Assembly: GCF_923081025.1 (NCBI RefSeq)
Contig: NZ_CAKLPZ010000005.1
Span: 207,492 to 271,491 of the forward strand
Direction of reading: 5' to 3'
DNA: 64,000 nucleotides
DNA from: Neolewinella maritima
Lineage (GTDB): Bacteria > Bacteroidota > Bacteroidia > Chitinophagales > Saprospiraceae
Each line of letters opens with the position of its first letter. Position 1 is the first letter of the stretch. The translations under genes were made by a program, and so were the position numbers. Below, one piece after another: positions 29,870 to 39,003 of this stretch. The notes below the pieces were generated by a model. The model was not told where the DNA came from and ran no database searches. It saw nothing but the letters and a program-made list of their open reading frames with translations.

Positions 29870-30886
29870 CTACACCAGCCCCGCACGGGCGCGTTCGAGC
29901 AGCCGGCTCCGTTCATCCAGGGTAAGGGACAGCGGCAATTGCGCAATTCCGATGATGCGGCGAATAATTTCTACGTAGCAAAATTGTCGGGCCAGTGCCA
30001 CCTCGAATCCGGGGGGCTTCCCGTAATCGGTGTCGATCTGCAGGATGCGTTTCTCCGAGGCCCGGCTCATCAGCAGGTGCGCCATCAGCACGCCGATATC
30101 GAACTCGGGCCGCCCCAGGTGGGCAAACTCAGCGTCGATGACGTACAGTCCATCCTCCGCGTCCAGAAAACTACCGGGATAGAAATCGCCGTGGATCAAT
30201 GTCGTGCCGGTGGCCAGATAGCGCGCTCCCAGGCCGGCAACCACCCGGCGCAGGGCTTCATCGTGCTGATAGGGCTGGGCCACGCGGGCCAGACCGGGGT
30301 AGATCGCATCGAGCGGGAAGCCGTTATCCGCCCGTAGTGGCAGATCGAAGATGTGGGCGTGGTTGAGTGTCTTGAGCTTATCGTTGGCGGGGAAGTCCGC
30401 GGGCGTACGGCGGTGCAGCTTACCGGCAAATTCCAGCAGGGTGGCGAGCTGTCCGCGGCTCATTCCATCGTCCTGCTGGTATACCGTGGTGAGATCGCCG
30501 GCATCGCCCAGATCCTCCAGTAGCAGTACGTAGTTTTTCTCGTCGGCCTTGAGCAGTTCGGGCATCTTGTTGGCGAGGTAGCGGTCGGTCACGATGGCGC
30601 GGTGGAAACTGTGTTCTACCAGAATGCGCTCTACGGGTGCGTCGAGCTGGGGAAACTTGGCGACCCAGGGGCGGCTCTGCTTCAGGATGAACCGGTGACG
30701 GCTGGTCATCACCCGCAGCGTTACGTTCATATTACCCTCCCCGGCCGGCGCGACGGCTACGACGCGCTCTCCGTGGATCAGGTACCCCAGCTGCTGCAGG
30801 TAGGCTTCTATACGCTCCGGGTCGTCGGCCGTGAGGTAAAACGGACTACCGGTGGCTGCGGTAAAGCGATCGGCCAACTCATTCAT
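29870..30886 (-). CDS. APH-fold phosphotransferase, methylthioribose-kinase-like
   Basis: The 338-residue protein has the aminoglycoside-phosphotransferase/choline-kinase fold. There is a nucleotide-binding N-lobe (GEGNMNVTLRVMTSRHRFIL with Lys in LKQSRPWV), the catalytic loop LIHGDFYPGSFL (Asp in HGD), and the metal-binding VIDAEFAHLGRPEFDIGVLM, where DxE replaces the DxD of most APH enzymes. HGD...GS together with D-x-EF...FDIG is the pattern of 5-methylthioribose kinases in methionine salvage. No other salvage gene (mtnA and others) is near, so the substrate is only a suggestion. Two terminator-like hairpins and a small transcription unit lie just upstream. Confidence 0.7.
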   Translation of the reverse strand: MNELADRFTAATGSPFYLTADDPERIEAYLQQLGYLIHGERVVAVAPAGEGNMNVTLRVMTSRHRFILKQSRPWVAKFPQLDAPVERILVEHSFHRAIVTDRYLANKMPELLKADEKNYVLLLEDLGDAGDLTTVYQQDDGMSRGQLATLLEFAGKLHRRTPADFPANDKLKTLNHAHIFDLPLRADNGFPLDAIYPGLARVAQPYQHDEALRRVVAGLGARYLATGTTLIHGDFYPGSFLDAEDGLYVIDAEFAHLGRPEFDIGVLMAHLLMSRASEKRILQIDTDYGKPPGFEVALARQFCYVEIIRRIIGIAQLPLSLTLDERSRLLERARAGLV

Positions 30887-30917
30887 ACACTACTAGCTTG
30901 AACCCGCAAGGTAGACC

Positions 30918-30951
30918 AAAAAAAGAGCCCTGGTGTAGACCACCAAGACTC
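30918..30951 (-). terminator. Rho-independent terminator (minus strand), distal
   Basis: On the minus strand GAGTCTTGGTG pairs with CACCAGGGCTC (two G-U wobbles) around loop GTCTA, followed directly by seven Ts. It lies 31 bases upstream of the kinase ATG, so it either ends the small upstream transcript or acts as an attenuator of the kinase gene. Confidence 0.75.
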
Positions 30952-30965
30952 CCGAAACAGGTTGC

Positions 30966-30996
30966 AAAAAAAGAAAGGAGGACTACTTGCCCTCCT
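30966..30996 (-). terminator. Rho-independent terminator (minus strand), proximal
   Basis: On the minus strand AGGAGG pairs with CCTCCT around a 9-base loop, followed by TTCTTTTTTT. The stem overlaps the stop codon of the short frame at 30983-31087. Confidence 0.75.
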
Positions 30997-31087
30997 CCCG
31001 TAAATACTCACTCAAAACATGTAATTCTATCCGGATTGCTGCTTCCGATTGCTCCACAAATTTACGGAAATCTTCACTATAAAACAA
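30983..31087 (-). CDS. Possible 34-residue small protein or gene remnant
   Basis: An open frame with protein-like composition (EDFRKFVEQSEAAIRIE then LHVLSEYLREEGK) ends in TAG inside a terminator stem. No ATG is available; TTG at 31087 or an internal GTG could start it. A TCATTTTG sequence (31089-31096, one mismatch to the -7 box) is immediately upstream, too close for the TTG to be translated from that promoter. It could be a small protein, the tail of a decayed gene, or the chance frame of a small RNA that ends at the two terminators. Low confidence as a coding gene. Confidence 0.25.
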   Translation of the reverse strand: MFYSEDFRKFVEQSEAAIRIELHVLSEYLREEGK

Positions 31088-31139
31088 GCAAAATGATTCG
31101 AAACATCAGCTATTTCACTCGATGTAACTATACTGATTA

Positions 31140-31147
31140 TACCTTTG
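31140..31147 (+). promoter_or_regulatory. Promoter -7 box TACCTTTG
   Basis: TACCTTTG matches TAnnTTTG exactly, 31 bases before the ATG of the SDR gene at 31179, in an AT-rich stretch. Confidence 0.55.
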
Positions 31148-31178
31148 CCTTAACTGTCATCTACTGTACGTTTACCCC

Positions 31179-31985
31179 ATGAAAACCCCACAAACGATCG
31201 CCGTAATCGGCTCCGGCTGGCTGGGTCTCCCCCTGGCAAACTTCCTCGCCACCCAGGGCCACCGGGTACGGGCCAGCTACCGGCGGGAGGCCACCCAAAC
31301 GGCGCTGTTGGATCAGAATGTCACGCCCTATCTCCTTGACCTTCCGGCTCAATTGGATAGCCTGGACGCCTTCCTCCAGGACGTCACTACGCTAGTCATC
31401 ACCCTCCCGCCGGGTGGCAGGCGACTAGGCCCGGCCGCACCGGCTACCTACCTCGCAGCATTGGCTCCCCTGGCCCCCTACCTCTCCGCCGACAGGCACG
31501 TCATCTTTACTAGTAGCACCGGCGTCTACGGCAGTACTACCACGGGAACAGTTACTGAGGCTAGTCCGCTGGTACCGGACAGTCACTCCAGTCAAGCCGT
31601 GGCGGCGGCAGAGCAGTGGCTGGGTATGCACGCGGACCGGCTCACCGTGCTTCGCCTGGCCGGACTCTTCGGCCCGGGGCGTGACCCGGCTACATTTTTC
31701 GCTTCCGGCCGAGCGGTGACCCGCGCAGATGCTCCGGTAAACATGGTCCACCAGGCGGATGTCGTCCGGGCGATCGGCCTGTGTTTGGATGGCCGTACGA
31801 CCGGCACCTTCAATGTCTGTGCGGCTACACATCCCGCAAAAAGAACATTTTACGGTAATTTGTCCCGCCGTACGGGCCGTGCGCTTCCCATCTTTGTGGC
31901 GGGCGGCGCTTCCGGAAAGACGGTAGACTCCTCCGCACTGCGCAGACTAGGCTGGGCACCCCAGTACGATAACCTCCTTATCTAG
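31179..31985 (+). CDS. NAD(P)-binding SDR-family protein (YeeZ-like)
   Basis: The 268-residue protein begins with a Rossmann dinucleotide site, TIAVIGSGWLGLPLANFLA (GxGxxG at about 11-16). It has HVIFTSSTGVYGSTTTGTVT and the remnant active-site region near residues 100-125, and LRLAGLFGPGRDPATFFASG plus VNMVHQADVVRAIGLCLDG, typical of extended/atypical SDRs of the YeeZ type. These have lost the YxxxK catalytic pair or kept it only partly; here the expected Tyr-x3-Lys is not evident (SHSSQAVAAAEQWL instead). It is cytoplasmic. The substrate is unknown. Confidence 0.8.
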   Translation: MKTPQTIAVIGSGWLGLPLANFLATQGHRVRASYRREATQTALLDQNVTPYLLDLPAQLDSLDAFLQDVTTLVITLPPGGRRLGPAAPATYLAALAPLAPYLSADRHVIFTSSTGVYGSTTTGTVTEASPLVPDSHSSQAVAAAEQWLGMHADRLTVLRLAGLFGPGRDPATFFASGRAVTRADAPVNMVHQADVVRAIGLCLDGRTTGTFNVCAATHPAKRTFYGNLSRRTGRALPIFVAGGASGKTVDSSALRRLGWAPQYDNLLI

Positions 31986-32050
31986 CATGCTAATCTGACT
32001 TCAACCTAGACCCGCTAGACCTACTCACCTTCCTTACGTTCGAACTCCTG

Positions 32051-33325
32051 ATGAAGCACCTCGCCTCCCTTATTGTTTTCCTCTGCCTGACCGTGCCTAT
32101 CCTCCGGGGCCAACAGCAAGCTGCCGGTTTTCTTATCACCTGTGGAAATGACGGCGACACCACCTTCGTCCAGGAGCAGCCCATAGAATTCCGCCAAGCC
32201 AACCGCCCCCTCACCTCTAAGTTCGTCTTCGCCTTCGGCGATAGCGTACCGGCGGAGGCTAGGGCGAGCATTCTCTTTGCCGGCAATGTGTGGGGTTCCT
32301 TCCTACAGTCTGACGTGCCCATCAACGTAGCGGTGGACTGGCGCGACCGCGGCGACGAGCGTCTGCTGGCCAGTGCCGGCCCTACCAGCGTCTTTGCTGA
32401 GTTCAGGGGCGCGCCGGATTCCAGCGTCTGGTACCCCACCGCACTGGCAGAGGCACTGTTCGGCGCGGAGCTCAACGAGCCGGACTCGGCCGATATCGCC
32501 GTCACCGTCAATAGCACCGCCAATTGGAACTTCAATACCACCGGTCCCCTCTCCCGGGCACGTACCGACCTGGCGACGGTGATGATTCACGAGCTAGGTC
32601 ACGGCCTGGGCTTTCTGAGCAGTATCCGGGTCGATAGCATCGCCGATACCACCGCCAACATCGGGTTTACCGGCAGCGACGGGGTAGACCGCTTCATCAT
32701 CTACGACAACTTCCTGGAAACCCCTCCGGGGCTCCGGCTGGTCGATACTTTCGAATTCGGTGCGGCCGGTCTGCCTTCCGCCGGACGCTTGACCGCCATC
32801 ATCACCCAGCTCGACTGGGCCGGCGACAGCGGCGTGGCTAAGAACGGCGGCGAACTCGTCCCCATGTTCGCCCCCGCGACCTTTGATGTAGGCAGTAGTG
32901 TCAGTCACATGGATGAGAGCACCTATCGCCGAGGAACGCCGGATGCGCTGATGACTCCCCAGATCGGTAACGGCGAGGCGATTCGTGTACCCGGTCAGAT
33001 CCCGCTGGGCATCTTCTTCGATATCGGGTGGCCCCTCAACTTCGACGCTACGGTGATATCTACCGGTACATCCGAGATCATCGCCGATCGCCTACGGGTA
33101 TATCCCAACCCCGCCAGCGGCTCGTTCATCCTGCCACTCGGGGAGCTACGCAATCCGTCTACCGCTATACTATTCGATGCCAGCGGTCGTCAGGTCCGCC
33201 GCGTAGATATTCGGCAGGCCGGCCCCCAGGCTACGATCAGCGTAGCGGGCTTGTCCACGGGCGTGTACAACTTATTCGTACCGGACGGAGACCGTGCCTT
33301 TACGGCCCGGGTCATGGTACGCTAG
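32051..33325 (+). CDS. Secreted HExxH protein with type IX secretion tail
   Basis: The 424-residue protein has a signal peptide (1-22, ending LRGQ). The middle contains [16 protein letters not shown], an HExxH zinc motif of the metzincin-like kind, at about residue 179. The usual third ligand position (HExxHxxGxxH/D) is Ser here. A conserved [15 protein letters not shown] follows. Residues about 345-424 are a type IX secretion (Por) C-terminal domain: [31 protein letters not shown] and [13 protein letters not shown]. It should be exported to the cell surface or medium. Its stop overlaps the convergent rny stop by four bases. Confidence 0.85.
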   Translation: MKHLASLIVFLCLTVPILRGQQQAAGFLITCGNDGDTTFVQEQPIEFRQANRPLTSKFVFAFGDSVPAEARASILFAGNVWGSFLQSDVPINVAVDWRDRGDERLLASAGPTSVFAEFRGAPDSSVWYPTALAEALFGAELNEPDSADIAVTVNSTANWNFNTTGPLSRARTDLATVMIHELGHGLGFLSSIRVDSIADTTANIGFTGSDGVDRFIIYDNFLETPPGLRLVDTFEFGAAGLPSAGRLTAIITQLDWAGDSGVAKNGGELVPMFAPATFDVGSSVSHMDESTYRRGTPDALMTPQIGNGEAIRVPGQIPLGIFFDIGWPLNFDATVISTGTSEIIADRLRVYPNPASGSFILPLGELRNPSTAILFDASGRQVRRVDIRQAGPQATISVAGLSTGVYNLFVPDGDRAFTARVMVR

Positions 33326-34992
33326 CGGGCGTAGGCTACTGAGCGGGTCTCCCGGATCACCATCACCTTGATCTGACCGGGGTACTGCATCGTCTCCTGG
33401 ATCTCCTGACTGATCTTGAAGCTCAGTTCATCAGCGTGGGTATCGCTCACCTTATCGGCCTCCACGAGTACGCGTAACTCCCTGCCTGCCTGCATGGCAA
33501 AGGCGGAGTTGACCCCCTCGTTCTTCTTGGCGATATCCTCCAGCTCCTTGATGCGGGTGATGTAGCCTTCGAGGATCTCGCGGCGGGCACCCGGGCGGGC
33601 CCCACTGATGGCATCACAGGCCTGCACGATGGGAGAGATGATGTTATTCATCTCGATCTCGTCGTGGTGGGCCCCGATGGCGTTCACTACGATGGCGCTC
33701 TCCTTGAGCTTTTCGGCCATCTGCATGCCGTAGAGGGCGTGGCTGAGCTCGTTGTCCTCATCGGCTACCTTGCCGATATCGTGGAGCAGGCCGGCGCGCT
33801 TGGCCAGCTTGACCTGCTTCTTACTCAGGCCCATTTCGGCAGCCATCACGGCACAGAGGTGGGCCGTTTCTACGCTGTGCTTGAGCAGGTTCTGTCCGTA
33901 GCTGCTGCGGTAGCGCATGCGCCCCACCATGCGGATCAGCTCGGCGGGCAGGCCGTGGATATCGAGTTCGATGACCGTCTTCTGGCCGATCTCCTTGATG
34001 CCGGACTCCAACTCCTTACGCGTCTTGGCGACCACCTCCTCGATGCGGGCGGGGTGGATACGGCCATCACTGACCAGCCGCTTCAGGGACAGCCGGGCTA
34101 CCTCGCGGCGGATGGGGTCGAAGCTGGAGATCACGATCGTCTCGGGCGTATCGTCTACTACCAGCTCGGCGCCGGTGGCGGCTTCGATGGCGCGGATATT
34201 GCGTCCTTCACGACCGATGATCTGCCCCTTCACGCTGTCGCTTTCCAGGCTGAAAACCGAGACGGTATTCTCGATCGTCATTTCGGCACACATCCGCTGG
34301 ATGGTATTGATGACCACTTTGCGGGCATCCTTGGCGGCGTCTTCCTTGGCTTCGACGAGGAGCTCACGGCGTAGGCTCATGGCGTCGGTTTCGGCCTTGG
34401 CGCGTACTTCCTCGAGCAGGCGTTGCTTGGCTTCGGCCTGGGAGAGGCTGGCGATCTTTTCGAGCTCCTGGGCGAAGCGCTCGTGCTGGGTGTCCAGCTC
34501 GGCCTGCTTACTGCGGGTGCGGTCGATCTCTTCGGCGAGCTGTTGCTTGCTGGTCTGGAGCTCCGCTTCGCGCTGCTTGAAGTTCTCCTTGGCCTTGAGG
34601 ATCTCATCGAGGTCGGCCTTGAAGCTGGCGCGCTCCTCCTTCATGCTGGTCTGCTCCTCCTTGAGGGCTTCCCGCTTCTGGCGTAGTTCTACCAGTTCTT
34701 CGGCTTTCTCCTGCTTGAATTCTTCCTTGTAGCGGGCAAATTTCTCGCGGCTTTCGGCGATCTTCTGTTTCTTGAATTCTTCCTGCTTGTCCTTGAACTC
34801 GGCGAAGGTCTGCTCGGCTTTAAGGCGGGCATCGGCGAGTTCCTTGTCGGCCTTGAGGCGGGCCTCGGCCAGGAGTTTTTCGGCTTCCTGTTGGTGGGTT
34901 TGGTCCTGTGCTTTGGCCTTGCGGCCAAAGATGAAGTAGGCGATCGTAGCGCCTACAAGGAGCCCGATAACGAGCCCGATGACGATTTCCAT
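33322..34992 (-). CDS. rny: Ribonuclease Y
   Basis: The 556-residue membrane-anchored endoribonuclease initiates mRNA decay. An N-terminal membrane helix (3-25, [20 protein letters not shown]) leads to a long Lys/Glu-rich coiled coil (30-220), a KH domain (about 245-305, [20 protein letters not shown]) and an HD domain (about 370-465, [20 protein letters not shown] then [14 protein letters not shown] with the HD pair). The length is slightly above the usual 520. It is the last gene of a pheT - coiled coil - zapA - rny group, an order common in Bacteroidota. Confidence 0.95.
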   Translation of the reverse strand: MEIVIGLVIGLLVGATIAYFIFGRKAKAQDQTHQQEAEKLLAEARLKADKELADARLKAEQTFAEFKDKQEEFKKQKIAESREKFARYKEEFKQEKAEELVELRQKREALKEEQTSMKEERASFKADLDEILKAKENFKQREAELQTSKQQLAEEIDRTRSKQAELDTQHERFAQELEKIASLSQAEAKQRLLEEVRAKAETDAMSLRRELLVEAKEDAAKDARKVVINTIQRMCAEMTIENTVSVFSLESDSVKGQIIGREGRNIRAIEAATGAELVVDDTPETIVISSFDPIRREVARLSLKRLVSDGRIHPARIEEVVAKTRKELESGIKEIGQKTVIELDIHGLPAELIRMVGRMRYRSSYGQNLLKHSVETAHLCAVMAAEMGLSKKQVKLAKRAGLLHDIGKVADEDNELSHALYGMQMAEKLKESAIVVNAIGAHHDEIEMNNIISPIVQACDAISGARPGARREILEGYITRIKELEDIAKKNEGVNSAFAMQAGRELRVLVEADKVSDTHADELSFKISQEIQETMQYPGQIKVMVIRETRSVAYAR

Positions 34993-35022
34993 GGTGTACG
35001 TAAGTTAAAAAAAGTGAGGGCG

Positions 35023-35331
35023 CTAGCCTAGCATCCCCTCCACCAGCTTATCCAGCCGGCTCAGCCGCTGCGTGAGCTCCTGATCGCTGCTACCGCCCGA
35101 GTCGGCCTGCTCGCGGGCACTGCGTAGTTCGCTGGCGTAGGTCAGCAGGGTCATCACCAGACAGTCCTGCTTGTCGCGGTCGCGGTACTTGATCTGGAAG
35201 TCATTGAAGCGGTCGTTGATCTCGCCGACGAGGGCGCGCAGGCCCTGCTCCTCCGTGTCCGCTACGCGGATCGGGTAGGGGCGGCCGGCGATGACTACCG
35301 TGATGGGCTTGTTATCCTGAGCGTTGGCCAT
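35023..35331 (-). CDS. zapA: Cell division protein ZapA
   Basis: The 102-residue protein has a ZapA head (about 8-60, ITVVIAGRPYPIRVADTEEQ, LRALVGEINDRFNDFQIKY) and a C-terminal coiled coil (65-102). ZapA bundles FtsZ filaments at the division site. Length and layout fit the family. It sits 30 bases upstream of rny and 3 bases after the coiled-coil protein gene, matching the conserved Bacteroidota cluster. Confidence 0.88.
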   Translation of the reverse strand: MANAQDNKPITVVIAGRPYPIRVADTEEQGLRALVGEINDRFNDFQIKYRDRDKQDCLVMTLLTYASELRSAREQADSGGSSDQELTQRLSRLDKLVEGMLG

Positions 35332-35334
35332 AGC

Positions 35335-35637
35335 TTAGTTACGGTGGAGCCAGTCGAGGCAGCGATCGATCTCCTGCAGGCAGTACGCGACGGTCTGTCG
35401 CTGCTCGCTGAGGTCGGGTGCCGGGGAAGACGATGCCGCCGGGGCGGCGGAAGTGGAAGTGGCTTGGGCTAGCTTATCCCGCAACGAGGTCACCACCGCC
35501 TCCTGGCGGTCGAGCTGCTGTTGCAGGCGTTCGTTTTCGGTCATCGCCGCCTGGTACTGCGCCCGTTGGCGGTCTACCTTGGCGGTGAGTTGCCGAAGTT
35601 TTAGTTCAATGCCGTCAAGTTGTGTTGCCGGTGTCAT
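35335..35637 (-). CDS. Small coiled-coil protein upstream of zapA
   Basis: The protein has 100 residues from the ATG at 35637 (MTPATQLDGIELKLRQLTAK). An N-terminal coiled coil (about 8-62, VDRQRAQYQAAMTENERLQQ, EAVVTSLRDKLAQ) is followed by an Ala/Ser/Pro linker and a C-terminal helix QTVAYCLQEIDRCLDWLH. A protein of this size and kind normally lies between pheT and zapA in Bacteroidota, so a division-related, ZapB-like role is plausible but unproven. The longer frame from 35721 overlaps pheT and is rejected. Confidence 0.75.
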   Translation of the reverse strand: MTPATQLDGIELKLRQLTAKVDRQRAQYQAAMTENERLQQQLDRQEAVVTSLRDKLAQATSTSAAPAASSSPAPDLSEQRQTVAYCLQEIDRCLDWLHRN

Positions 35638-35668
35638 GAGGGTTGATCTAGCGGGGTGAAGGTAGGCA

Positions 35669-38098
35669 TTAACGACGAACCTCCGCGCCCAGTTGTTTGA
35701 CCAACGATCCTTCGATCGCACGCATGGTCTTGTCTACTTCCTTGTCCTGCAGCGTTCGCTCCGCACTCTCGAATACAAAACTCACCGCGTAGCTTTTCCT
35801 GTCCGCGCCCAGCTGTTCGTCGTTGCGGTAGACGTCGAATAAATTTACCGCGCTCAGCAATTGCTTGCCGGCCTTCCGCGCCAGCCGTTCTACGTCCGCA
35901 AAGGTGACCGAGCCATCCAGCACCAGGGCTAGATCGCGCCGCACCGTAGGATACTTGCCCGGCGTGGTGACCTGTACCGGTTTCTTGGGCAGCACCCGCA
36001 GCAGATTGTCCCAGTTGAAGTCAGCATAAAATACATCCGTTTTCACCGCCCCCCGGGCCAGCACCGCACCGGCGACCGCGCCGAAGTCCACCAGTTCCAG
36101 CGGTCCCTTGTGGTAGCGCAGGCCGTAGGCGAACTGCTCCGTAGGCGCCTCCGCCGTCCGGTAGTTATCGATGCCCAGCCGTTGCAGCACCAATTCTACG
36201 GCGGCCTTGAGGGTGTAGTAGGTCGCCCCGGGCTGCTGATCACCGGCCGTATGCCAGGATTCGGGCTGACGGCGGCCGGTCAGGGTCAGGCTGAGGTGGT
36301 TGACCTCGCGGTAATCCTGCCCCTCCAGGTGGTAGCTGCGGCCGAACTCGAACAGGCGCAGGTCGCGCTGACTGAAGGCCTGGTTGTGCCGCACGGCTTC
36401 TACGGCCGACAACAGCAGGTCAGGCCGCATGATATCCAGGTGGACGTTGCTGGTGTTATTGATGCCGACCAGGTCGTCGCGACCGTCATAGTGGCGGCTT
36501 TCGGAGAGGCTCAGCGCCATCATTTCCAGGTAGCCGTTGGCGGCGAGCAGATCACCCACCAGTTCGCGCAGGGTATTGGGGTCGGGGTGCGGGGCCACGA
36601 TCATGGCCGTGGTGATCATCTCTGGTTCCGGGATCTTATTGAAGCCGTAGATGCGCAGCAGCTCTTCGATCACGTCGACTTCCCGCGTCACCTCCACCTT
36701 GTTCGTAGGCACGGCTACGGTGAACTGCGCGTCACTGTCGCGCACGATCTCCATATCCATACTCTGCAGAATGGTGCGTACCCGCTGCCGACCGAGGTCT
36801 ACGCCGATCAGGTCCGTGATCCGCTGGTAGCGCACGTCCACCTCGAGGGGCTGCACCGGGGCGGGGTACAGGTCGAGCAACTGACTGCTCACCTTACCGC
36901 CGGCCACCTCCTGTAGCAGCAAGGCGGCGCGCTTGAGGGCTTCGACGGCGACGTTGGGGTCGCTGCCCTTTTCGAAGATGCGGGCGGCATCCGTACGCAG
37001 GGTATGCCGCATGCTGGAGCGGCGGGTGGTACCGGCCGCAAAGTGAGCCGATTCCAGGAAGATGCGGGTAGTGCCCTCGCTCACCCCGCTATCCGCTCCA
37101 CCGAATACGCCGGCGATACACATGGGCCGCTCGTTGCCGTCGCAGATGACCAGGTCGTCGGCCGAGAGGCTACGGTCTACCCCGTCGAGGGATTTGAATA
37201 CGGTACCCTCTGGCAGTTTCTTCACGACGATCTGCCCCCCACCGATCTTGTCCAGGTCGAAGGCGTGCAGGGGCTGGCCGTACTCGTGCAGTACGTAGTT
37301 CGTCACGTCTACCACATTGTTGATGGGCCGCACGCCGATGCTATGTAGACGGGCGCGCAGCCAGTCGGGACTAGGTGCTATCTGCAGATTTTCGATGACC
37401 AGTCCGGCGTAGCGGGGTGCCTGACACGCATCCAGCACCCGGGCGGGGAACGCCGGTGCGGTGCCGGGGGTGAAGGCGGAGGTATCCGGCTTGCGTACGC
37501 TGACTTTCTCGCCGGCCTCGACGCTCATGGTGGCGGCCAGGTCGAAGGCTACGCCCAGGTGATTGGTGGCGTCGGAGCGGTTGGGGGTCAGGCCGATCTC
37601 GTAGACGTAGTCGGTTTCCAGCTCGTACACTTCGGCGGCGGGGGTGCCGGGAGGGTAGGCCCGGTCGAGTACGGTGATGCCGTCGTGGTCGGTGCCCAGG
37701 CCCAGCTCGTCTTCGGCGCAGATCATCCCTTCACTGACCTCACCGCGGATCTTGCCCTTCTTGATCCGGAAGGGTTCGCCGTCGGTGGGATACAGCATGG
37801 CTCCTACAGTAGCCACCAGTACGTACTGACCGGCGGCCACGTTGGGTGCGCCGCAGACGATGGTGACGGGCTCCTGGCGGCCGATATCGACGGTGGTGAG
37901 CGAGAGCCGGTCGGCACCGGGGTGTTTGCCGCAGGTCAGCACGTGACCGACTACGACACCCTCCAGCCCCCCGGGTACGGACTCTACCTTTTCCATTCCT
38001 TCCACTTCGAGTCCGGTGCCGGTAAGCACCTCACCGATGCGTTCGGGGGCGAGCTCCAGGTCTACGTATTCGCGCAGCCAGTTGAGTGATACTTTCAT
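35669..38098 (-). CDS. pheT: Phenylalanine--tRNA ligase beta subunit
   Basis: The 809-residue beta subunit of the heterotetrameric PheRS starts with MKVSLNWLREYVDLELAPER. An EMAP/tRNA-binding domain follows (about 40-150, VVVGHVLTCGKHPGADRLSL, VCGAPNVAAGQYV). Then come the B3/B4 editing domain (about 210-380), the B5 domain (about 405-470), the catalytic-like core, and the C-terminal FDX-ACB anticodon-binding domain (about 715-809, KYPTVRRDLALVLDGSVTFA, SYAVSFVFESAERTLQDKEV). The length is normal. It is the first gene of the cluster leading to zapA and rny. A perfect -7 box ends only seven bases before its ATG. Confidence 0.96.
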   Translation of the reverse strand: MKVSLNWLREYVDLELAPERIGEVLTGTGLEVEGMEKVESVPGGLEGVVVGHVLTCGKHPGADRLSLTTVDIGRQEPVTIVCGAPNVAAGQYVLVATVGAMLYPTDGEPFRIKKGKIRGEVSEGMICAEDELGLGTDHDGITVLDRAYPPGTPAAEVYELETDYVYEIGLTPNRSDATNHLGVAFDLAATMSVEAGEKVSVRKPDTSAFTPGTAPAFPARVLDACQAPRYAGLVIENLQIAPSPDWLRARLHSIGVRPINNVVDVTNYVLHEYGQPLHAFDLDKIGGGQIVVKKLPEGTVFKSLDGVDRSLSADDLVICDGNERPMCIAGVFGGADSGVSEGTTRIFLESAHFAAGTTRRSSMRHTLRTDAARIFEKGSDPNVAVEALKRAALLLQEVAGGKVSSQLLDLYPAPVQPLEVDVRYQRITDLIGVDLGRQRVRTILQSMDMEIVRDSDAQFTVAVPTNKVEVTREVDVIEELLRIYGFNKIPEPEMITTAMIVAPHPDPNTLRELVGDLLAANGYLEMMALSLSESRHYDGRDDLVGINNTSNVHLDIMRPDLLLSAVEAVRHNQAFSQRDLRLFEFGRSYHLEGQDYREVNHLSLTLTGRRQPESWHTAGDQQPGATYYTLKAAVELVLQRLGIDNYRTAEAPTEQFAYGLRYHKGPLELVDFGAVAGAVLARGAVKTDVFYADFNWDNLLRVLPKKPVQVTTPGKYPTVRRDLALVLDGSVTFADVERLARKAGKQLLSAVNLFDVYRNDEQLGADRKSYAVSFVFESAERTLQDKEVDKTMRAIEGSLVKQLGAEVRR

Positions 38099-38105
38099 AG
38101 GCGGG

Positions 38106-38113
38106 CAAAGGTA
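38106..38113 (-). promoter_or_regulatory. Promoter -7 box TACCTTTG for pheT, very short leader
   Basis: On the minus strand TACCTTTG (exact TAnnTTTG) is followed by seven bases and then the pheT ATG, so the transcript would start at or a few bases before the start codon. Confidence 0.55.
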
Positions 38114-38255
38114 GGGAAGTAAATGAATGTTAAATTCAAGCTATACGGAGGGAAAAGTGCCCCGGGGCGGATTATTATTGTCAACTCACTAACCTTGCTG
38201 CTACCACGCCGTTGCGGATAGGGAACATACCTTCCTATACGTCCCCACTGCCTAT

Positions 38256-38996
38256 ATGAAAACGCTCTACCTGCTGCTGATCTTCCTTACGTGCACCTGC
38301 CTACAGGCGCAGGATGGGGGCGTACTCCGCGTGGAACCCGCGGAGATCAACAAAGAGGTAGTGGTAGATAACCTGGAGGAGCACTTCGAAGATGTCACCT
38401 CCATAGTAGTGACCAATAATTCGGGGCGGAGCATCCGGTTGGCGCGGCAGACCGTGCGCCGGCCCCAACCCGCCGCCTGGAGCTACCGGGCGCTCGACCG
38501 ACTGAGCCGCACGACCCCCTACGTACTATCGGCAAATGAGCAGGAGAACGGTCGCTACATTCCACTGGCCCCCGGACAGTCGGCTACCTTCTACGTGGTA
38601 CTGCGGCCGGATGGGGTGACGGGTAGCGGGAGTACCGAACTTCAGTTTTCCGACCTTACGGTTCCCGGTGCCACGCTGGCTACCGCGCGGGTCAGTACGG
38701 TCATTCGTCAGCGGGCCGTGGTGCCGGTGGCGGCCCCCTCCCCTACTTCGGTACGGCTATATCCTAATCCGGCTACGGAGCGCTTCTTCGTGGAGACGCC
38801 CCAGGGTACTACGATCAGTCGTATCGAGGTGACCAACACGCTCGGTCGCCAGATCCGCTCGTTCGACGGGCCGGCCGATGTGAACGGCTACGATATTCGC
38901 AAGCTGCCCGACGGGCTGTACCTAATCTCGATCTACGATACGACGGGCAAGAAGCTCAAGACGCTGCGCTTGCTTCACCGGGCGTTCGGTGCCTGA
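38256..38996 (+). CDS. Secreted protein with type IX secretion tail
   Basis: The 246-residue protein has a signal peptide (1-19, ending LQAQ). The N-terminal half (about 22-150) looks like an immunoglobulin-like beta sandwich (LRVEPAEINKEVVVDNLEEH, SIVVTNNSGRSIRLARQTV, YIPLAPGQSATFYVVLRPDG). The C-terminal 75 residues are a Por secretion tail: VRLYPNPATERFFVE, VTNTLGRQIRSFDG, KLPDGLYLISIYDTTGKKLK. It is probably exported and surface-attached by the type IX system. Function unknown. It converges with the TPR gene at 39004 with a 7-base gap. Confidence 0.82.
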   Translation: MKTLYLLLIFLTCTCLQAQDGGVLRVEPAEINKEVVVDNLEEHFEDVTSIVVTNNSGRSIRLARQTVRRPQPAAWSYRALDRLSRTTPYVLSANEQENGRYIPLAPGQSATFYVVLRPDGVTGSGSTELQFSDLTVPGATLATARVSTVIRQRAVVPVAAPSPTSVRLYPNPATERFFVETPQGTTISRIEVTNTLGRQIRSFDGPADVNGYDIRKLPDGLYLISIYDTTGKKLKTLRLLHRAFGA

Positions 38997-39003
38997 GCCC
39001 CGC

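Noticed and set aside
29870..30886. Definite assignment as mtnK
   Set aside because: HGD...GS and D-x-EF motifs fit, but no methionine-salvage genes are nearby and the APH superfamily is broad, so no gene symbol is given.
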